A stretch of DNA of 64,000 nucleotides from Enterocloster lavalensis (GCF_902364025.1 NZ_CABJCG010000008.1:1-64000); one strand, 5' to 3'. Numbered from the stretch's first letter, positions 9,565 through 17,108 are shown. Notes: generated by a model from the sequence alone, not told the origin. Numbers and translations are program-made.

Positions 9565-10422
9565 ATGCAGTCAAACATTTTAGACTTCATTTCCCAGCAG
9601 TACAATACCATGACCCGTTCTTCCAAGAAACTGGCGGACTACATTTTCACCAACAAGTCCATGGTCCAGTACATGTCCATCACCTCCCTGGCGGAAGCCA
9701 GCGGCGTTTCCGAGGCCACGATCACCCGCTTCTGCCGGGGGCTGGGGCTGGCGGGCTATAATGAGTTCAAGCTCGCCTTAGCCAGAGTGGATCACACCAC
9801 GGTCACCGGAGATCCCACGGACACCGGGGCCGCCGTGACCGACGGGGACAGCTTTGAAAATGTCTGCCGCAAGCTTTACCAGACAGATGTGAAGGCCATG
9901 AGCGAGACGCTGGAGCTGATGGACACCGACAGCACGGCTAAAGCCGTGGACCTGCTCTCCGGCGCCCGGCGGGTGTTCTGTTTCGGCCAGGGAGGCAGCA
10001 ACGTGATGGCCATGGAGGCCTGGGCCCGCTTCTCCACCGCCTCCTCCCAGTTCCTCCACATCGAGGACTCCCACATGCAGGCCATGGCTGCGGCCCTCTG
10101 CGACGAGCAGGACGTGATCCTCTTCTTCTCCTACTCGGGCAGCACCCGGGACATGCTGGACGTGCTGCGGCCCGCGAAGAACGGCGGGGCTAAAATCATT
10201 TTAATTACACATTTTTCCAATTCTCCCGCGGCGGCCCTCTCGGACGTGATTCTGCTGTGCGGGTCAAATGAAAGCCCGCTGCAATCCGGGTCAATCGCGG
10301 CGAAGATCGGGCAGATGTTTATTATCGATTATTTGTTTTATGCGTATTGCCTGAAGAATCCCGAGCGGTGCGCGAAGGCGCGGGAGGCGACGGCTCAGGC
10401 GACGGCGAGGAAATTGTTGTAG
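9565..10422 (+). CDS. RpiR/MurR family regulator (HTH plus SIS domain), likely sialic acid regulator
   Basis: A 285-aa protein. The N-terminal HTH_6 domain (about 1-77) contains SLAEASGVSEATITRFCRGLG. The C-terminal SIS sugar-phosphate-binding domain (about 125-265) contains VFCFGQGGSNVMA and FSYSGSTRDML. It has GGAGG upstream and is divergent from the opp-nan operon. By analogy to NanR-type RpiR proteins it should sense a ManNAc- or GlcNAc-6-phosphate-like ligand; this is inference from context and the shared palindromes. Confidence 0.85.
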   Translation: MQSNILDFISQQYNTMTRSSKKLADYIFTNKSMVQYMSITSLAEASGVSEATITRFCRGLGLAGYNEFKLALARVDHTTVTGDPTDTGAAVTDGDSFENVCRKLYQTDVKAMSETLELMDTDSTAKAVDLLSGARRVFCFGQGGSNVMAMEAWARFSTASSQFLHIEDSHMQAMAAALCDEQDVILFFSYSGSTRDMLDVLRPAKNGGAKIILITHFSNSPAAALSDVILLCGSNESPLQSGSIAAKIGQMFIIDYLFYAYCLKNPERCAKAREATAQATARKLL

Positions 10423-10515
10423 CGGTGCGAGGGGACGCGGCTTGGTCTATCGTCACTCCTCCAGCGCTGAAGCCCGGAAGTTGCTGTAGCGGTGTGAGGG
10501 GACACGGCCGGAAGG
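10414..10515 (+). repeat. Imperfect direct repeat pair of about 30 bp
   Basis: The segments near 10410-10440 and 10480-10512 share GTAGCGGTGYGAGGGGACRCGGC. The first copy overlaps the last codons of rpiR. GAGGGGACGCG recurs once more near 13330. This could be a local duplication. The rest of 10423-10696 holds no evident gene. Confidence 0.5.
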
Positions 10516-10696
10516 GACGCGAAACATGACGCGGCCGGAAAGCGTTTTGAAAATATGATTCGGAAATGCGGCATTGAATGTGCAAAGAAGCAGATTTCAG
10601 TGCCGTATTTTTGTGTATTTGGGGACGGCAGTTGGGGGCGGTTTCTGTTATACTGGAGAGGCGGGAAAACTTAAGTTCAGGGAGGATGGATTAAAT

Positions 10697-11479
10697 ATGG
10701 ATACGAAACAGAAGGAAGAGAAGGATTGGTTCACCATCGACCGGATTGACCCAAACACGGTGATTCTCAGCGAGTACCGCCACTGGGAGGAGACTCACTG
10801 CTATCTGCTGGAGGGAAATGAACGGTGTCTGCTCATCGATACCGGGCTGGGCATCTGCAATATCCACGAGGTGGTGGCGCGGCTGACGGACAAGCCGGTG
10901 GCGGCCGTGGCCACCCATGTCCATTGGGATCACATCGGCGGGCACCGGTATTTTCCGGAATTTTACGCCCATGAATTGGAGCTGAATTGGCTGAACGGGG
11001 AGTTTCCGCTGTCGCTGGAAACCATCCGGGAAATGGTGCTGGACCGCTGCGACCCGCCGGAGGGGTATGATGTGGGGACTTATGAATTTTTTCAGGGAAC
11101 ACCCACACGGGTGCTTGGGGACGGGGACGAGATCGACCTGGGCGGCCGGGTGATCCGGGTGCTGCACACGCCGGGACACGCCCCGGGACACATGTGCTTC
11201 TGGGAGCCGGAGCGGGGGTATCTGTTCACCGGGGACCTGGTGTACAAGGACGTGCTGTTCGCCTATTACCCGTCCACGGACCCGGAGGCTTATCTGGATT
11301 CCCTGGAAAAGGTGGCCGCTCTGCCGGTGAAGCAGGTGTTCCCGGCCCACCATTCGCTGGAGATTGAGCCGGAGATACTGGGGCGGATGCGGGATGTGTT
11401 CCGGGAGCTTAAGGCGGTAGGAAAGCTGAGGCATGGAAGCGGGAAGTTTGATTATGGAGATTGGGGAGTGTGGCTGTGA
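10697..11479 (+). CDS. Metallo-beta-lactamase-fold hydrolase
   Basis: A 260-aa protein with the binuclear-zinc motif THVHWDHIGGH near residue 75, followed by HTPGHAPGH and FTGDLVYKD, the glyoxalase-II-like MBL pattern. ATG 10697 is chosen because GGAGGATGG lies 5-15 bases upstream; the longer frame from 10574 has no good site. Substrate unknown. It stands alone between rpiR and a bidirectional terminator. Confidence 0.8.
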   Translation: MDTKQKEEKDWFTIDRIDPNTVILSEYRHWEETHCYLLEGNERCLLIDTGLGICNIHEVVARLTDKPVAAVATHVHWDHIGGHRYFPEFYAHELELNWLNGEFPLSLETIREMVLDRCDPPEGYDVGTYEFFQGTPTRVLGDGDEIDLGGRVIRVLHTPGHAPGHMCFWEPERGYLFTGDLVYKDVLFAYYPSTDPEAYLDSLEKVAALPVKQVFPAHHSLEIEPEILGRMRDVFRELKAVGKLRHGSGKFDYGDWGVWL

Positions 11480-11502
11480 GATAGGTTTTTGGATGGGGAT
11501 GT

Positions 11503-11551
11503 AAAATGCCAACCGCAGGGCCCGGGACGGGGAACCGCGGTTGGCATTTTT
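11503..11551. terminator. Bidirectional rho-independent terminator
   Basis: AAAATGCCAACCGC pairs with GCGGTTGGCATTTTT around a GC-rich loop. It lies between the convergent MBL hydrolase gene and the ROK kinase gene and can serve both. Confidence 0.88.
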
Positions 11552-11553
11552 GT

Positions 11554-11600
11554 GGATTGCAATGGGCCGCCGGGGCTGCCTGCGGGCGATTGTTCGATTC
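11554..11600 (+). repeat. Dispersed intergenic repeat, copy 1
   Basis: Core TGCAATGGGCCGCCGGGGCT followed by GCCTGCGGGCGATTGTTCGA. Related copies lie at 13489-13525 and 41947-42019, always between genes. Confidence 0.55.
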
Positions 11601-11601
11601 T

Positions 11602-12477
11602 TTACAACATCTCTTCCGCCAGATGCGCGGCTCCCAGGAGGCCAGCCTGGTTGCCCAGACTGGCGCGCGCTATATTTACCTTCCGGAATCCGGGTGAAAG
11701 CCTCGGGATCAGGCGTTCCTGCACCTGTTCCAGCACATAGGGCTGTACCATGATTCCGCCGCCCAGCACGATCCGGGACGGATTAAAAATGTGGATCAGG
11801 GTCACCAGACCGGTTACGATCTCGTCGATCCATTCATCGATCACGCGATGGACCTCCGGCCGGTCAAAAGCCGCAAAAACCGCCCTGCCGCTGGTCAGCC
11901 CAGGGTCTACCGCCAGGGCGCGTTTCACCAGGCCGGTGGTGGAGGCGTATTTCTCATAGCAGCCGCTGTACTCCACCGCCAGGTCCACCGCTTCCGGGTG
12001 GATCACGATTCCCCCGAAGCTTCCCGCGGACCAACTGCTGCCGGTGTAAATCCGCCCGTCCAATACGATGGCGCCGCCGACGCCGGTGCCGTAGGTCAGG
12101 CACAGGAAATCGGGATAGCCCTTGCCCGCGCCGAACTGCGCTTCGCCCAGGGCGGCCGCGTTCACATCATTTTCCACGGCAACCGGCACATGAAACGCAT
12201 CCTCCAGAATGCGGCGCACCTCAATCCCCGTATATCCGGGGATATTGTCGTTGGCATAATAGATACTGCCCCTGACCGTGTCCACCTGCCCGGCGGTGCT
12301 GATGCCGATGGCGTCAAAGGGCGCGTATTCCCGCAGAATCTCCACCGCCCGCTCCATCAGACGTGCGCCGCCCTCCCTGGCATTGGTATCCCGCTCCCCT
12401 TCCCGGGACAGGCGCTCCCCGTCCCAGAGGCCGGATTTGATGGAGGTTCCGCCGATATCCAGCGCTGCGATTCTCAT
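11602..12477 (-). CDS. nanK: ROK family sugar kinase, likely N-acetylmannosamine kinase
   Basis: A 291-aa ROK protein that should phosphorylate ManNAc to ManNAc-6-P for NanE. It has the ATP-binding DIGGTSIKSGL at residues 6-16, ENDVNAAALGE near 105, and CLTYGTGVGGAIV near 130. The usual ROK zinc motif CxCGxxGCxE is not intact: only SGCYEKYAS remains near residue 175, so a zinc-free variant is likely. ATG 12477 overlaps the nanE stop by 4 bp (ATGA). Confidence 0.82.
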   Translation of the reverse strand: MRIAALDIGGTSIKSGLWDGERLSREGERDTNAREGGARLMERAVEILREYAPFDAIGISTAGQVDTVRGSIYYANDNIPGYTGIEVRRILEDAFHVPVAVENDVNAAALGEAQFGAGKGYPDFLCLTYGTGVGGAIVLDGRIYTGSSWSAGSFGGIVIHPEAVDLAVEYSGCYEKYASTTGLVKRALAVDPGLTSGRAVFAAFDRPEVHRVIDEWIDEIVTGLVTLIHIFNPSRIVLGGGIMVQPYVLEQVQERLIPRLSPGFRKVNIARASLGNQAGLLGAAHLAEEML

Positions 12478-13193
12478 GCCCTGCCTCCTCTTGCCGCTTC
12501 GATGGCCGACATAAAGCGGGTTGCGATCTCCAGAGGCCGGGTGATCGCTCCACCCACCACGATGGACCAAACGCCTGTTTCAAGCGCCTTTACCGCCTGC
12601 TCCGGGGTGTGAATCTTTCCCTCTCCGATCACCGGGATGTCCACGTCCGCGGCCAGACGGCGCATCAGCTCATAGTCCGGTTCATCCAGCCTGGGGGTGT
12701 AATCCGTGTAGCCGCTCATCGTGGTGCCTACGATATCCACACCGCATTTCCAGGCGTTGACGCCCTCTTCATAGTTGGAAATATCAGCCATCAGCAAAAT
12801 GTCCCCGTGGCGGTCGCGAATCTCCTGGATAAACTGGTTGACGGTTTTCCCATCTCCCCGTTTGCGCAGGGTGCAGTCCAAGGCCACCACGTCGGACCCG
12901 GCAGCCAGAAGATCGTCCACCTCTTTCATAGTGGGGGTGATATATCCCTCGTATCCGGGGTACTGAATCTTGACCAGACCGATCACCGGCAGACCTGTCT
13001 CCGCCTTGATCTCCTCCACATCCCGGATGCTGCTGGTGCGGATCGCGGGTGTGCCCGCCATCTTGGCCGCCCTGGCCATCAAATACATGACGGATCGCTC
13101 TTCCTCGTACAGCGGCTCGCCTTTTACCGCCTGGCACGAAATAATCATCTGTCCCCGAATGCTGTCAAAAAATGCGTTCTTGTCCATCCTCAT
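12474..13193 (-). CDS. nanE: N-acetylmannosamine-6-phosphate 2-epimerase
   Basis: A 239-aa TIM-barrel enzyme of the NanE family converting ManNAc-6-P to GlcNAc-6-P. It shows SCQAVKGEPLYEE near residue 20, KIQYPGYEGYITPT near 75, DCTLRKRGDGK near 105 and the phosphate-binding C-terminus VVGGAITRPLEI. A second ATG two codons in (13187) is equally possible given AAGGAG upstream. It is translationally coupled to the ROK kinase. Confidence 0.92.
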   Translation of the reverse strand: MRMDKNAFFDSIRGQMIISCQAVKGEPLYEEERSVMYLMARAAKMAGTPAIRTSSIRDVEEIKAETGLPVIGLVKIQYPGYEGYITPTMKEVDDLLAAGSDVVALDCTLRKRGDGKTVNQFIQEIRDRHGDILLMADISNYEEGVNAWKCGVDIVGTTMSGYTDYTPRLDEPDYELMRRLAADVDIPVIGEGKIHTPEQAVKALETGVWSIVVGGAITRPLEIATRFMSAIEAARGGRA

Positions 13194-13251
13194 ACCTCTC
13201 CTTAATATGTAAGTCTGGTTACGGTTTCATGTTAGTTTCATTATAGCATTA

Positions 13252-13266
13252 TTAAAATTATTTTCA
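13252..13266. promoter_or_regulatory. Candidate RpiR operator 3
   Basis: On the minus strand this reads TGAAAATAATTTTAA, 13 of 15 matches to the palindrome upstream of oppA. It lies about 60 bp upstream of nanE, linking the nanE-nanK operon to the same regulator. The rest of 13194-13576 is AT-rich and holds only this, one dispersed repeat and a terminator. Confidence 0.5.
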
Positions 13267-13488
13267 ATAATTTTTAAAATAAAAATTATTAACATTTTGT
13301 TAGGAATAGTCCTGGGAGAGGGAAAGATGAGGGGACGCGCGAAGGGGCCGGCATTTTGGGACTTGTGAAGGGATGTATTCTGTTATTTTTCCTGCGGAAA
13401 GAGTCAGTCTGACGGGAAACGCTGTGCATGATCCGGGAAAAATTGTTTTACATGGTTATAAGGGCTTTCCGCGTTCTCTTACCGGAAC

Positions 13489-13525
13489 CGTCGCCCGCAG
13501 GCTGCGCCAGCGGTCCATTGCATAC
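13489..13525 (-). repeat. Dispersed intergenic repeat, copy 2
   Basis: On the minus strand: GCAATGGACCGCTGGCGCAG followed by CCTGCGGGCGACGG. It matches the core of the copy at 11554-11600 and lies next to the thioesterase terminator. Confidence 0.55.
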
Positions 13526-13529
13526 AACG

Positions 13530-13556
13530 AAAAAAAGCCCGCACAAGTGCGAGCAT
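13530..13556 (-). terminator. Terminator of the thioesterase gene
   Basis: Read leftward, GCTCGCAC pairs with GTGCGGGC and is followed by TTTTTTT. It starts about 20 bp after the thioesterase stop codon. Confidence 0.85.
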
Positions 13557-13576
13557 TTATCTTCAAAAGGGCTATT

Positions 13577-13975
13577 TTACCGCTTAATAAAACCGTCGAC
13601 CGTTACCTGGGCCACCTGGGTGCCCAGTTCATCATTTACTTCTACTAAATAGTAACAGGTATTAAATCCTTCTTTTACCTTATGGGCCTCCGCGATCAGC
13701 CGTTTGCCCTTTGCAACTCCCAAATATGTAACCTGACTGGTCCGGGACACGTGAATCGTCCCCTGCCAATTAGAAGCCACTGCGAACGCAAAATCGGCCA
13801 GCGTGAATATCGCGCCCCCCATCACGGTGCCTGTGGCATTCATGTGCAGCTGCTGTAAATCCAGCGAACATTTTGCATATCCGTCTGATATTTCATCGAT
13901 CACCGCCCCATTTTCCGTTGCAAACCGGTCATGGCGGAAACGCTCCCGTACTTGATCAATCAATTCCATCTTCAT
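13577..13975 (-). CDS. PaaI-type hotdog-fold thioesterase
   Basis: A 132-aa single-domain hotdog protein. The helix motif MGGAIFTLADFAFAVASN (residues 52-69) is typical of PaaI/YbgC-like acyl-CoA thioesterases, with the catalytic acidic residue Asp61. TVDGFIKR is the usual C-terminal strand. It is monocistronic with its own terminator. The acyl-CoA substrate is unknown; a link to the aryl-acetyl-CoA genes 30 kb away would be speculation. Confidence 0.85.
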   Translation of the reverse strand: MKMELIDQVRERFRHDRFATENGAVIDEISDGYAKCSLDLQQLHMNATGTVMGGAIFTLADFAFAVASNWQGTIHVSRTSQVTYLGVAKGKRLIAEAHKVKEGFNTCYYLVEVNDELGTQVAQVTVDGFIKR

Positions 13976-14192
13976 TCTCCTTCTGTATCCCCGTTTCTAG
14001 TTATCACTATATAGCAGCATCGCGAGACTTGTCAAATAAAGATAGTATAAAGATGGAGCTTTTTTCGCGGCGTGGGGCGTTCAAACCAAGCAATACGTCC
14101 GCGGGCTGCCGCATTCAGATATGGCCCGCAGGTTACAGCGGAGATGTTCCACGCAGCAAGAACCTTGCAGGCGGCTCATTGCGTACAGCAAA

Positions 14193-14216
14193 AGAGGGGC
14201 CAAAGGCCCCTCCCTG
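14193..14216 (-). terminator. Hairpin after the Cys/Gly-rich gene
   Basis: AGGGGCC-TTT-GGCCCCT with a short T-rich tail (CTCTTTTG) lies just after the stop codon on the minus strand. It is plausible as a rho-independent terminator. Confidence 0.55.
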
Positions 14217-14230
14217 CTGTCCACTGAGGA

Positions 14231-14608
14231 TCAGCCGTTACAACCACAGCCGCTGTTGGACGCCGTATCCGCAAGCGCGACACCTCTGCCGCAGGTTGCG
14301 TCATTGTATCCGGCCCAATAGCCGTTGCGGAAGCCCTCGCGGTAACCGGCCTGGTAGGCGCGTCTGACTTCCCAGTTATTTCCACAGCCGCATCCGCAGC
14401 TACTGTTGCTGCCACAGCCACAGCTGCTGTTGTTGTTTCCGCAACCGCAGCCGCTATTGCTGCCACAGCCACATCCGCTGTTGCTTCCGCAGCCACAGCT
14501 ATTATTGCCGCAGCCACATCCGCTGTTGTTTCCACAACCACAGCCGCAGTTACAGCCACATCCACACCCACAACGATTTCCACATCTACCAAAACTAAAG
14601 CAACACAT
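14231..14608 (-). CDS. Cys/Gly-rich tandem-repeat protein, probable spore-surface protein
   Basis: A 125-aa protein starting MCCFSFGRCGNRCGCGCG. Residues 10-77 are about eight units of the pattern (N/S)(N/S)xCGCG, giving roughly 30 cysteines. The C-terminal third has an aromatic/Gly heptad-like stretch, AYQAGYREGFRNGYWAGYND, then a last GCGCNG. GGAG lies upstream of the ATG. It is divergent from the cotJ coat operon and has a SigK/SigE-like promoter. No enzyme family is recognised; a cross-linked coat or crust component is inferred. Confidence 0.65.
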   Translation of the reverse strand: MCCFSFGRCGNRCGCGCGCNCGCGCGNNSGCGCGNNSCGCGSNSGCGCGSNSGCGCGNNNSSCGCGSNSSCGCGCGNNWEVRRAYQAGYREGFRNGYWAGYNDATCGRGVALADTASNSGCGCNG

Positions 14609-14644
14609 ATATTTGATCTCCTTTTATTTTACTTGGTTGTACTA

Positions 14645-14653
14645 TATCATATG
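14645..14653 (-). promoter_or_regulatory. Mother-cell-type -10 element of the Cys/Gly-rich gene
   Basis: On the minus strand CATATGATA fits the SigK -10 form CATANNNTA, with AC 15 and 17 bases upstream. It lies about 37 bp before the start codon. SigE and SigK elements overlap in form, so the sigma assignment is tentative. Confidence 0.45.
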
Positions 14654-14732
14654 GGACAGGGAGACAAAGTGTGCATCGCTTGTCTGAGGCGGAAATTTGC
14701 CAAATTCCAAAATAGGACATCGTCTTTTCCGC

Positions 14733-14759
14733 ACTCCGCTCTGCCCCGCTCATAAACTA
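14733..14759 (+). promoter_or_regulatory. Mother-cell-type promoter of the cotJ operon
   Basis: AC at 14733, a 16-bp spacer, then CATAAACTA at 14751-14759 fit the SigK form AC-N16-CATANNNTA, and the -10 also fits SigE (CATACAMT, 7 of 8). It lies 36 bp before cotJA. In Bacillus the cotJ operon is mother-cell expressed. Confidence 0.55.
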
Positions 14760-14795
14760 TAGTAGAAAAAGCCAAACGAAAGGAGTATTCACCCT

Positions 14796-15248
14796 ATGGA
14801 TTCTTATACAAATGTAAGCGGACAGTGCTGTGGGTTCTGTGGACGCACGGTCTGTGCTCCGTCCGGCAGAAACTGTGGCTGTATGCAGCAGGACCCTATG
14901 CCGCTTCCTTCTTATTCCTATGACCAGAACTGGAACAATTCATCAATGCCAATGCCCACCCCGTCTTTCCGCTCCGACAATATGAGCGATGTAATGCCGG
15001 ATTACACCTATATGCCGGCACCGGCCCCCGCGCCCGCTCCTGCCCCGGCTCCTGCTCCGGCCCCCGCTCCTGCTCCATTATGCCCCAACACTTCCGTTGG
15101 TCCTTTGGAACAGCAGTACCCGGTAGCAATGGCCTATGTGCCGTGGCAGCAGTGGCAAACCACCTACCCCCTGGATCAGGCCCTTATGCAGGGCACCATT
15201 TTTCCGGAGTTGGATTTACAATTTAATTACGGGAGGTGCAGCAAATGA
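14796..15248 (+). CDS. cotJA: Spore coat protein CotJA
   Basis: A 150-aa protein whose C-terminal 50 residues match the CotJA core (MAYVPWQQWQTTYPLDQAL then a GTIFPELD motif). The N-terminus is Cys-rich (CCGFCG, CGC) and an Ala-Pro dipeptide repeat spans about residues 73-92, so it is longer than the Bacillus protein. AAAGGAG precedes the ATG. Its stop overlaps the cotJB start (ATGA). Role: assembly of the CotJ coat complex in the mother cell. Confidence 0.85.
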   Translation: MDSYTNVSGQCCGFCGRTVCAPSGRNCGCMQQDPMPLPSYSYDQNWNNSSMPMPTPSFRSDNMSDVMPDYTYMPAPAPAPAPAPAPAPAPAPAPLCPNTSVGPLEQQYPVAMAYVPWQQWQTTYPLDQALMQGTIFPELDLQFNYGRCSK

Positions 15249-15571
15249 TCAACTCTGCTTCTGATTACAGAACAACACGCGGCGGCGCTGAAGACTACGT
15301 GGTCTCTGGCCAGGCAATGGACACCCGTGAATCGATGATGCAGCAGGTCTACCAGACCGGCTTCGCGGTAGTGGATGCACAGCTGTTCCTGGATACCCAT
15401 CCCTGCGATCAGGCCGCTATGGCGTATTATCAGCAGGTAAGTTCCATGTACCAGGATGCGGTCAGCGCTTTCACCGCTCAGTTCGGCCCGCTGGATGCAC
15501 CGGACAGTAACGATACCACATACTGGTCCTGGATCAGTGATCCATGGCCCTGGGAAGGAGGATGCGTCTAA
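15245..15571 (+). CDS. cotJB: Spore coat protein CotJB
   Basis: A 108-aa protein with the CotJB features: MQQVYQTGFAVVDAQLFLDT near residue 33, HPCDQAAMAYY, and a C-terminal Trp-rich DPWPWEGGCV. ATG 15245 is used: GGGAGGTG lies 6 bases upstream and the codon overlaps the cotJA stop. Its own stop overlaps the cotJC start (TAATG), so cotJA, cotJB and cotJC are coupled. Confidence 0.88.
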   Translation: MINSASDYRTTRGGAEDYVVSGQAMDTRESMMQQVYQTGFAVVDAQLFLDTHPCDQAAMAYYQQVSSMYQDAVSAFTAQFGPLDAPDSNDTTYWSWISDPWPWEGGCV

Positions 15572-15684
15572 TGTGGAAGTATGAAAAACGGTTGGAATTT
15601 CCGGTGAATATTAAGGAACCGAATGCGAAGATGGCAATGTTTATTATGAGTCAGTATGGGGGACCGAAAGGGAAATACTTATAG
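15571..15684 (+). pseudogene. cotJC: CotJC, 5' part, interrupted by the 22.9-kb element
   Basis: The reading frame starts MWKYEKRLEFPVNIKEPNAK, the N-terminus expected of CotJC, and is in register up to QYGGP at 15655-15666. It then runs into element sequence (KGKYL) and stops after 37 codons. The missing 173 residues lie at 38568-39089 in the same orientation and frame. Joining at the shared GGGGGACCG gives 205 aa, near the usual size of this manganese-catalase-like coat protein. This is best seen as a reversible interruption, not simple decay. Confidence 0.9.
15658..15666 (+). other. attL core of the cotJC-intervening element
   Basis: GGGGGACCG in the context TATGGGGGACCGAAAGGG. The same 9 bp occur at 38559-38567 in the context TACGGGGGACCGGACGGC. 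Both copies are read as Gly-Gly-Pro in the CotJC frame. A short directly repeated core is what a large serine recombinase leaves. Confidence 0.85.
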
Positions 15685-15695
15685 GGTGAAGGGAT

Positions 15696-15728
15696 GGGCG
15701 GGCTGCCGTTATTGGGGCCCGCCATTTT
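15696..15728 (+). terminator. Terminator just inside the left end of the element
   Basis: GGGCGGGC pairs with GCCCGCC, followed by ATTTTC. It lies 12 bp after the stop of the truncated cotJC, so cotJ transcripts would end here while the element is present. It overlaps the 3' end of the convergent small gene. Confidence 0.55.
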
Positions 15729-15900
15729 CATGTTCTTTTATCAGTTTCGTCCACAACCGCTTAAACCCTTCTGGATCCGGCTGAGGGCTGGCCTCTGATT
15801 TTACCTCCTGCTCCGCTGCCTTGAACTCCTGCAACAGTTGTTCATCCGAAAAGCCATATAAGTGCTGCAGCAACTCTGTTATCTCGTCTTTCTTTTTCAT
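15709..15900 (-). CDS. Small hypothetical protein at the left end of the element
   Basis: A 63-aa acidic, probably helical protein (MKKKDEITELLQHLYGFSDE). GAGGTAG lies upstream of the ATG. No family is recognised. Its position next to attL makes it one of two candidates for a recombination directionality factor, but nothing in its sequence shows this. Confidence 0.55.
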   Translation of the reverse strand: MKKKDEITELLQHLYGFSDEQLLQEFKAAEQEVKSEASPQPDPEGFKRLWTKLIKEHENGGPQ

Positions 15901-16022
15901 TGACCCTACCTCCTCAAACTTAATCTTTATTTATTTGCTCGTTTCAGCAACATTTTAACATAATCTGCGAATACTATAAAGTATGAATTGCCAGAATGAG
16001 CAAAAGCAGAAGGTGACAGCAT

Positions 16023-16277
16023 ATGATCGAGGATACGTCCATAAAAAATGACATCAGTATACGGATTGGAAGTAATATCAAGAAATTAAGAGAAGCCAAA
16101 GGCATGAAGTCTGGGGACCTTGTGCGTCAAGTTCATCTGAAAGGTGCTAATATTACCGCATTCAGTCTATCCAAAATTGAGGCAAACACACAACATATCA
16201 AAGCCAGCCAGCTGAAGGCTATCAAAGAATCGTTGAATTGTTCGTATGAAGAGCTATTCACGAGCGACGAGGAATAA
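16023..16277 (+). CDS. Small XRE-family DNA-binding protein
   Basis: An 84-aa HTH_3-type protein: IGSNIKKLREAKGMKSGDLV (residues 17-36) then SLSKIEANTQHIKASQLKAI. It stands alone, rightward, facing the endolysin gene. It may control the lysis side or act as an excision cofactor; neither is shown. Confidence 0.65.
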   Translation: MIEDTSIKNDISIRIGSNIKKLREAKGMKSGDLVRQVHLKGANITAFSLSKIEANTQHIKASQLKAIKESLNCSYEELFTSDEE

Positions 16278-16299
16278 TCCCCGCCGCTATTATTATGCC

Positions 16300-17058
16300 C
16301 TAAATCTGGTCGGCCAGGTCCACCTCCCAGATCTCCTGAGCTCCATTGTCCCGGGTATGCCAGCAGGCCCCCTCCAAAGGACCGTTCAGCGTATTGTCCA
16401 GGAAATACCAGTCGCCGGTACCGTCAGCCGGGTCGCACACGCGGCCATCCCAGCGGTGCCAGCCAGTGCACATATACCCATCCGGATTGAACAGGTACCA
16501 GTGATGGTTGATCACGCACCACTGGTTCGCGGGGTAGCTGCCGTCTGGCCTCCGGTACCAATAACCGATCCCAGTGCGGACCCAGCCCACCGCCGGCGCC
16601 CACGTCCGCATGAACGCCTCCGGGGTGCCGTAGGTCTGGATCAGCTGAGTGGGCGTGCTGCCCCAGTCCGGCAGGTACAGATGGGGCTTGTCCACAATAC
16701 TGGACCAATCTCCACCCCAGGCCAGGCCCAGGGACTTGGCAATGGCCGCGGCGCGTTCGAAGAGACCGGTGTTGTCGTTGTAGCTGTCGTCGCTGGTTTT
16801 GCCGTCGCCGTCCACGTCCATCATCAGAAAAAAGTCAAAGGCGATGCCCCACTGGTGCTGGGAGCGGTAGGATGTTCCCCTGGCATTGGTTACGATCTGA
16901 CCGGGCTTGGTGCGGCCCTGGGCATAGAGTGCTTCCTGCTCTTCTACGGTTCGTAAGGTTTCCGCGATTCCCACGATAATTCCCTGTGCTGCGCAGGCCT
17001 GGATCCATTTGGCAGCCAGCTGCTGCAGGCGGGGATGGCATAACGTAATATCTCTCAT
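16300..17058 (-). CDS. Endolysin: M15 D,D/L,D-peptidase with C-terminal wall-binding repeats
   Basis: A 252-aa protein. The N-terminal VanY/M15_4 peptidase domain (about 1-135) has the zinc and catalytic motifs SQHQWGIAFDF and DKPHL. The C-terminal region (about 155-245) has aromatic wall-binding-like repeats such as GYWYRRPDGSY and HWYLFNPDGYMCTGW. No signal peptide is present, so it needs a holin, encoded 0.45 kb upstream. It should cut peptide cross-links to release particles from the producer. Confidence 0.85.
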   Translation of the reverse strand: MRDITLCHPRLQQLAAKWIQACAAQGIIVGIAETLRTVEEQEALYAQGRTKPGQIVTNARGTSYRSQHQWGIAFDFFLMMDVDGDGKTSDDSYNDNTGLFERAAAIAKSLGLAWGGDWSSIVDKPHLYLPDWGSTPTQLIQTYGTPEAFMRTWAPAVGWVRTGIGYWYRRPDGSYPANQWCVINHHWYLFNPDGYMCTGWHRWDGRVCDPADGTGDWYFLDNTLNGPLEGACWHTRDNGAQEIWEVDLADQI

Positions 17059-17082
17059 AGTGTTTACCTCCTTGTCCTATAA

Positions 17083-17108
17083 TATGAAATAAGGCCCCGG
17101 GATGTCCC
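17083..17108 (-). terminator. Hairpin upstream of the endolysin gene
   Basis: Read leftward, GGCCCTGGGA pairs with TCCCGGGGCC and is followed by TTATTTC, 15-20 bp before the endolysin ribosome site. Possibly a weak terminator or a translation-tuning structure. Confidence 0.4.
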
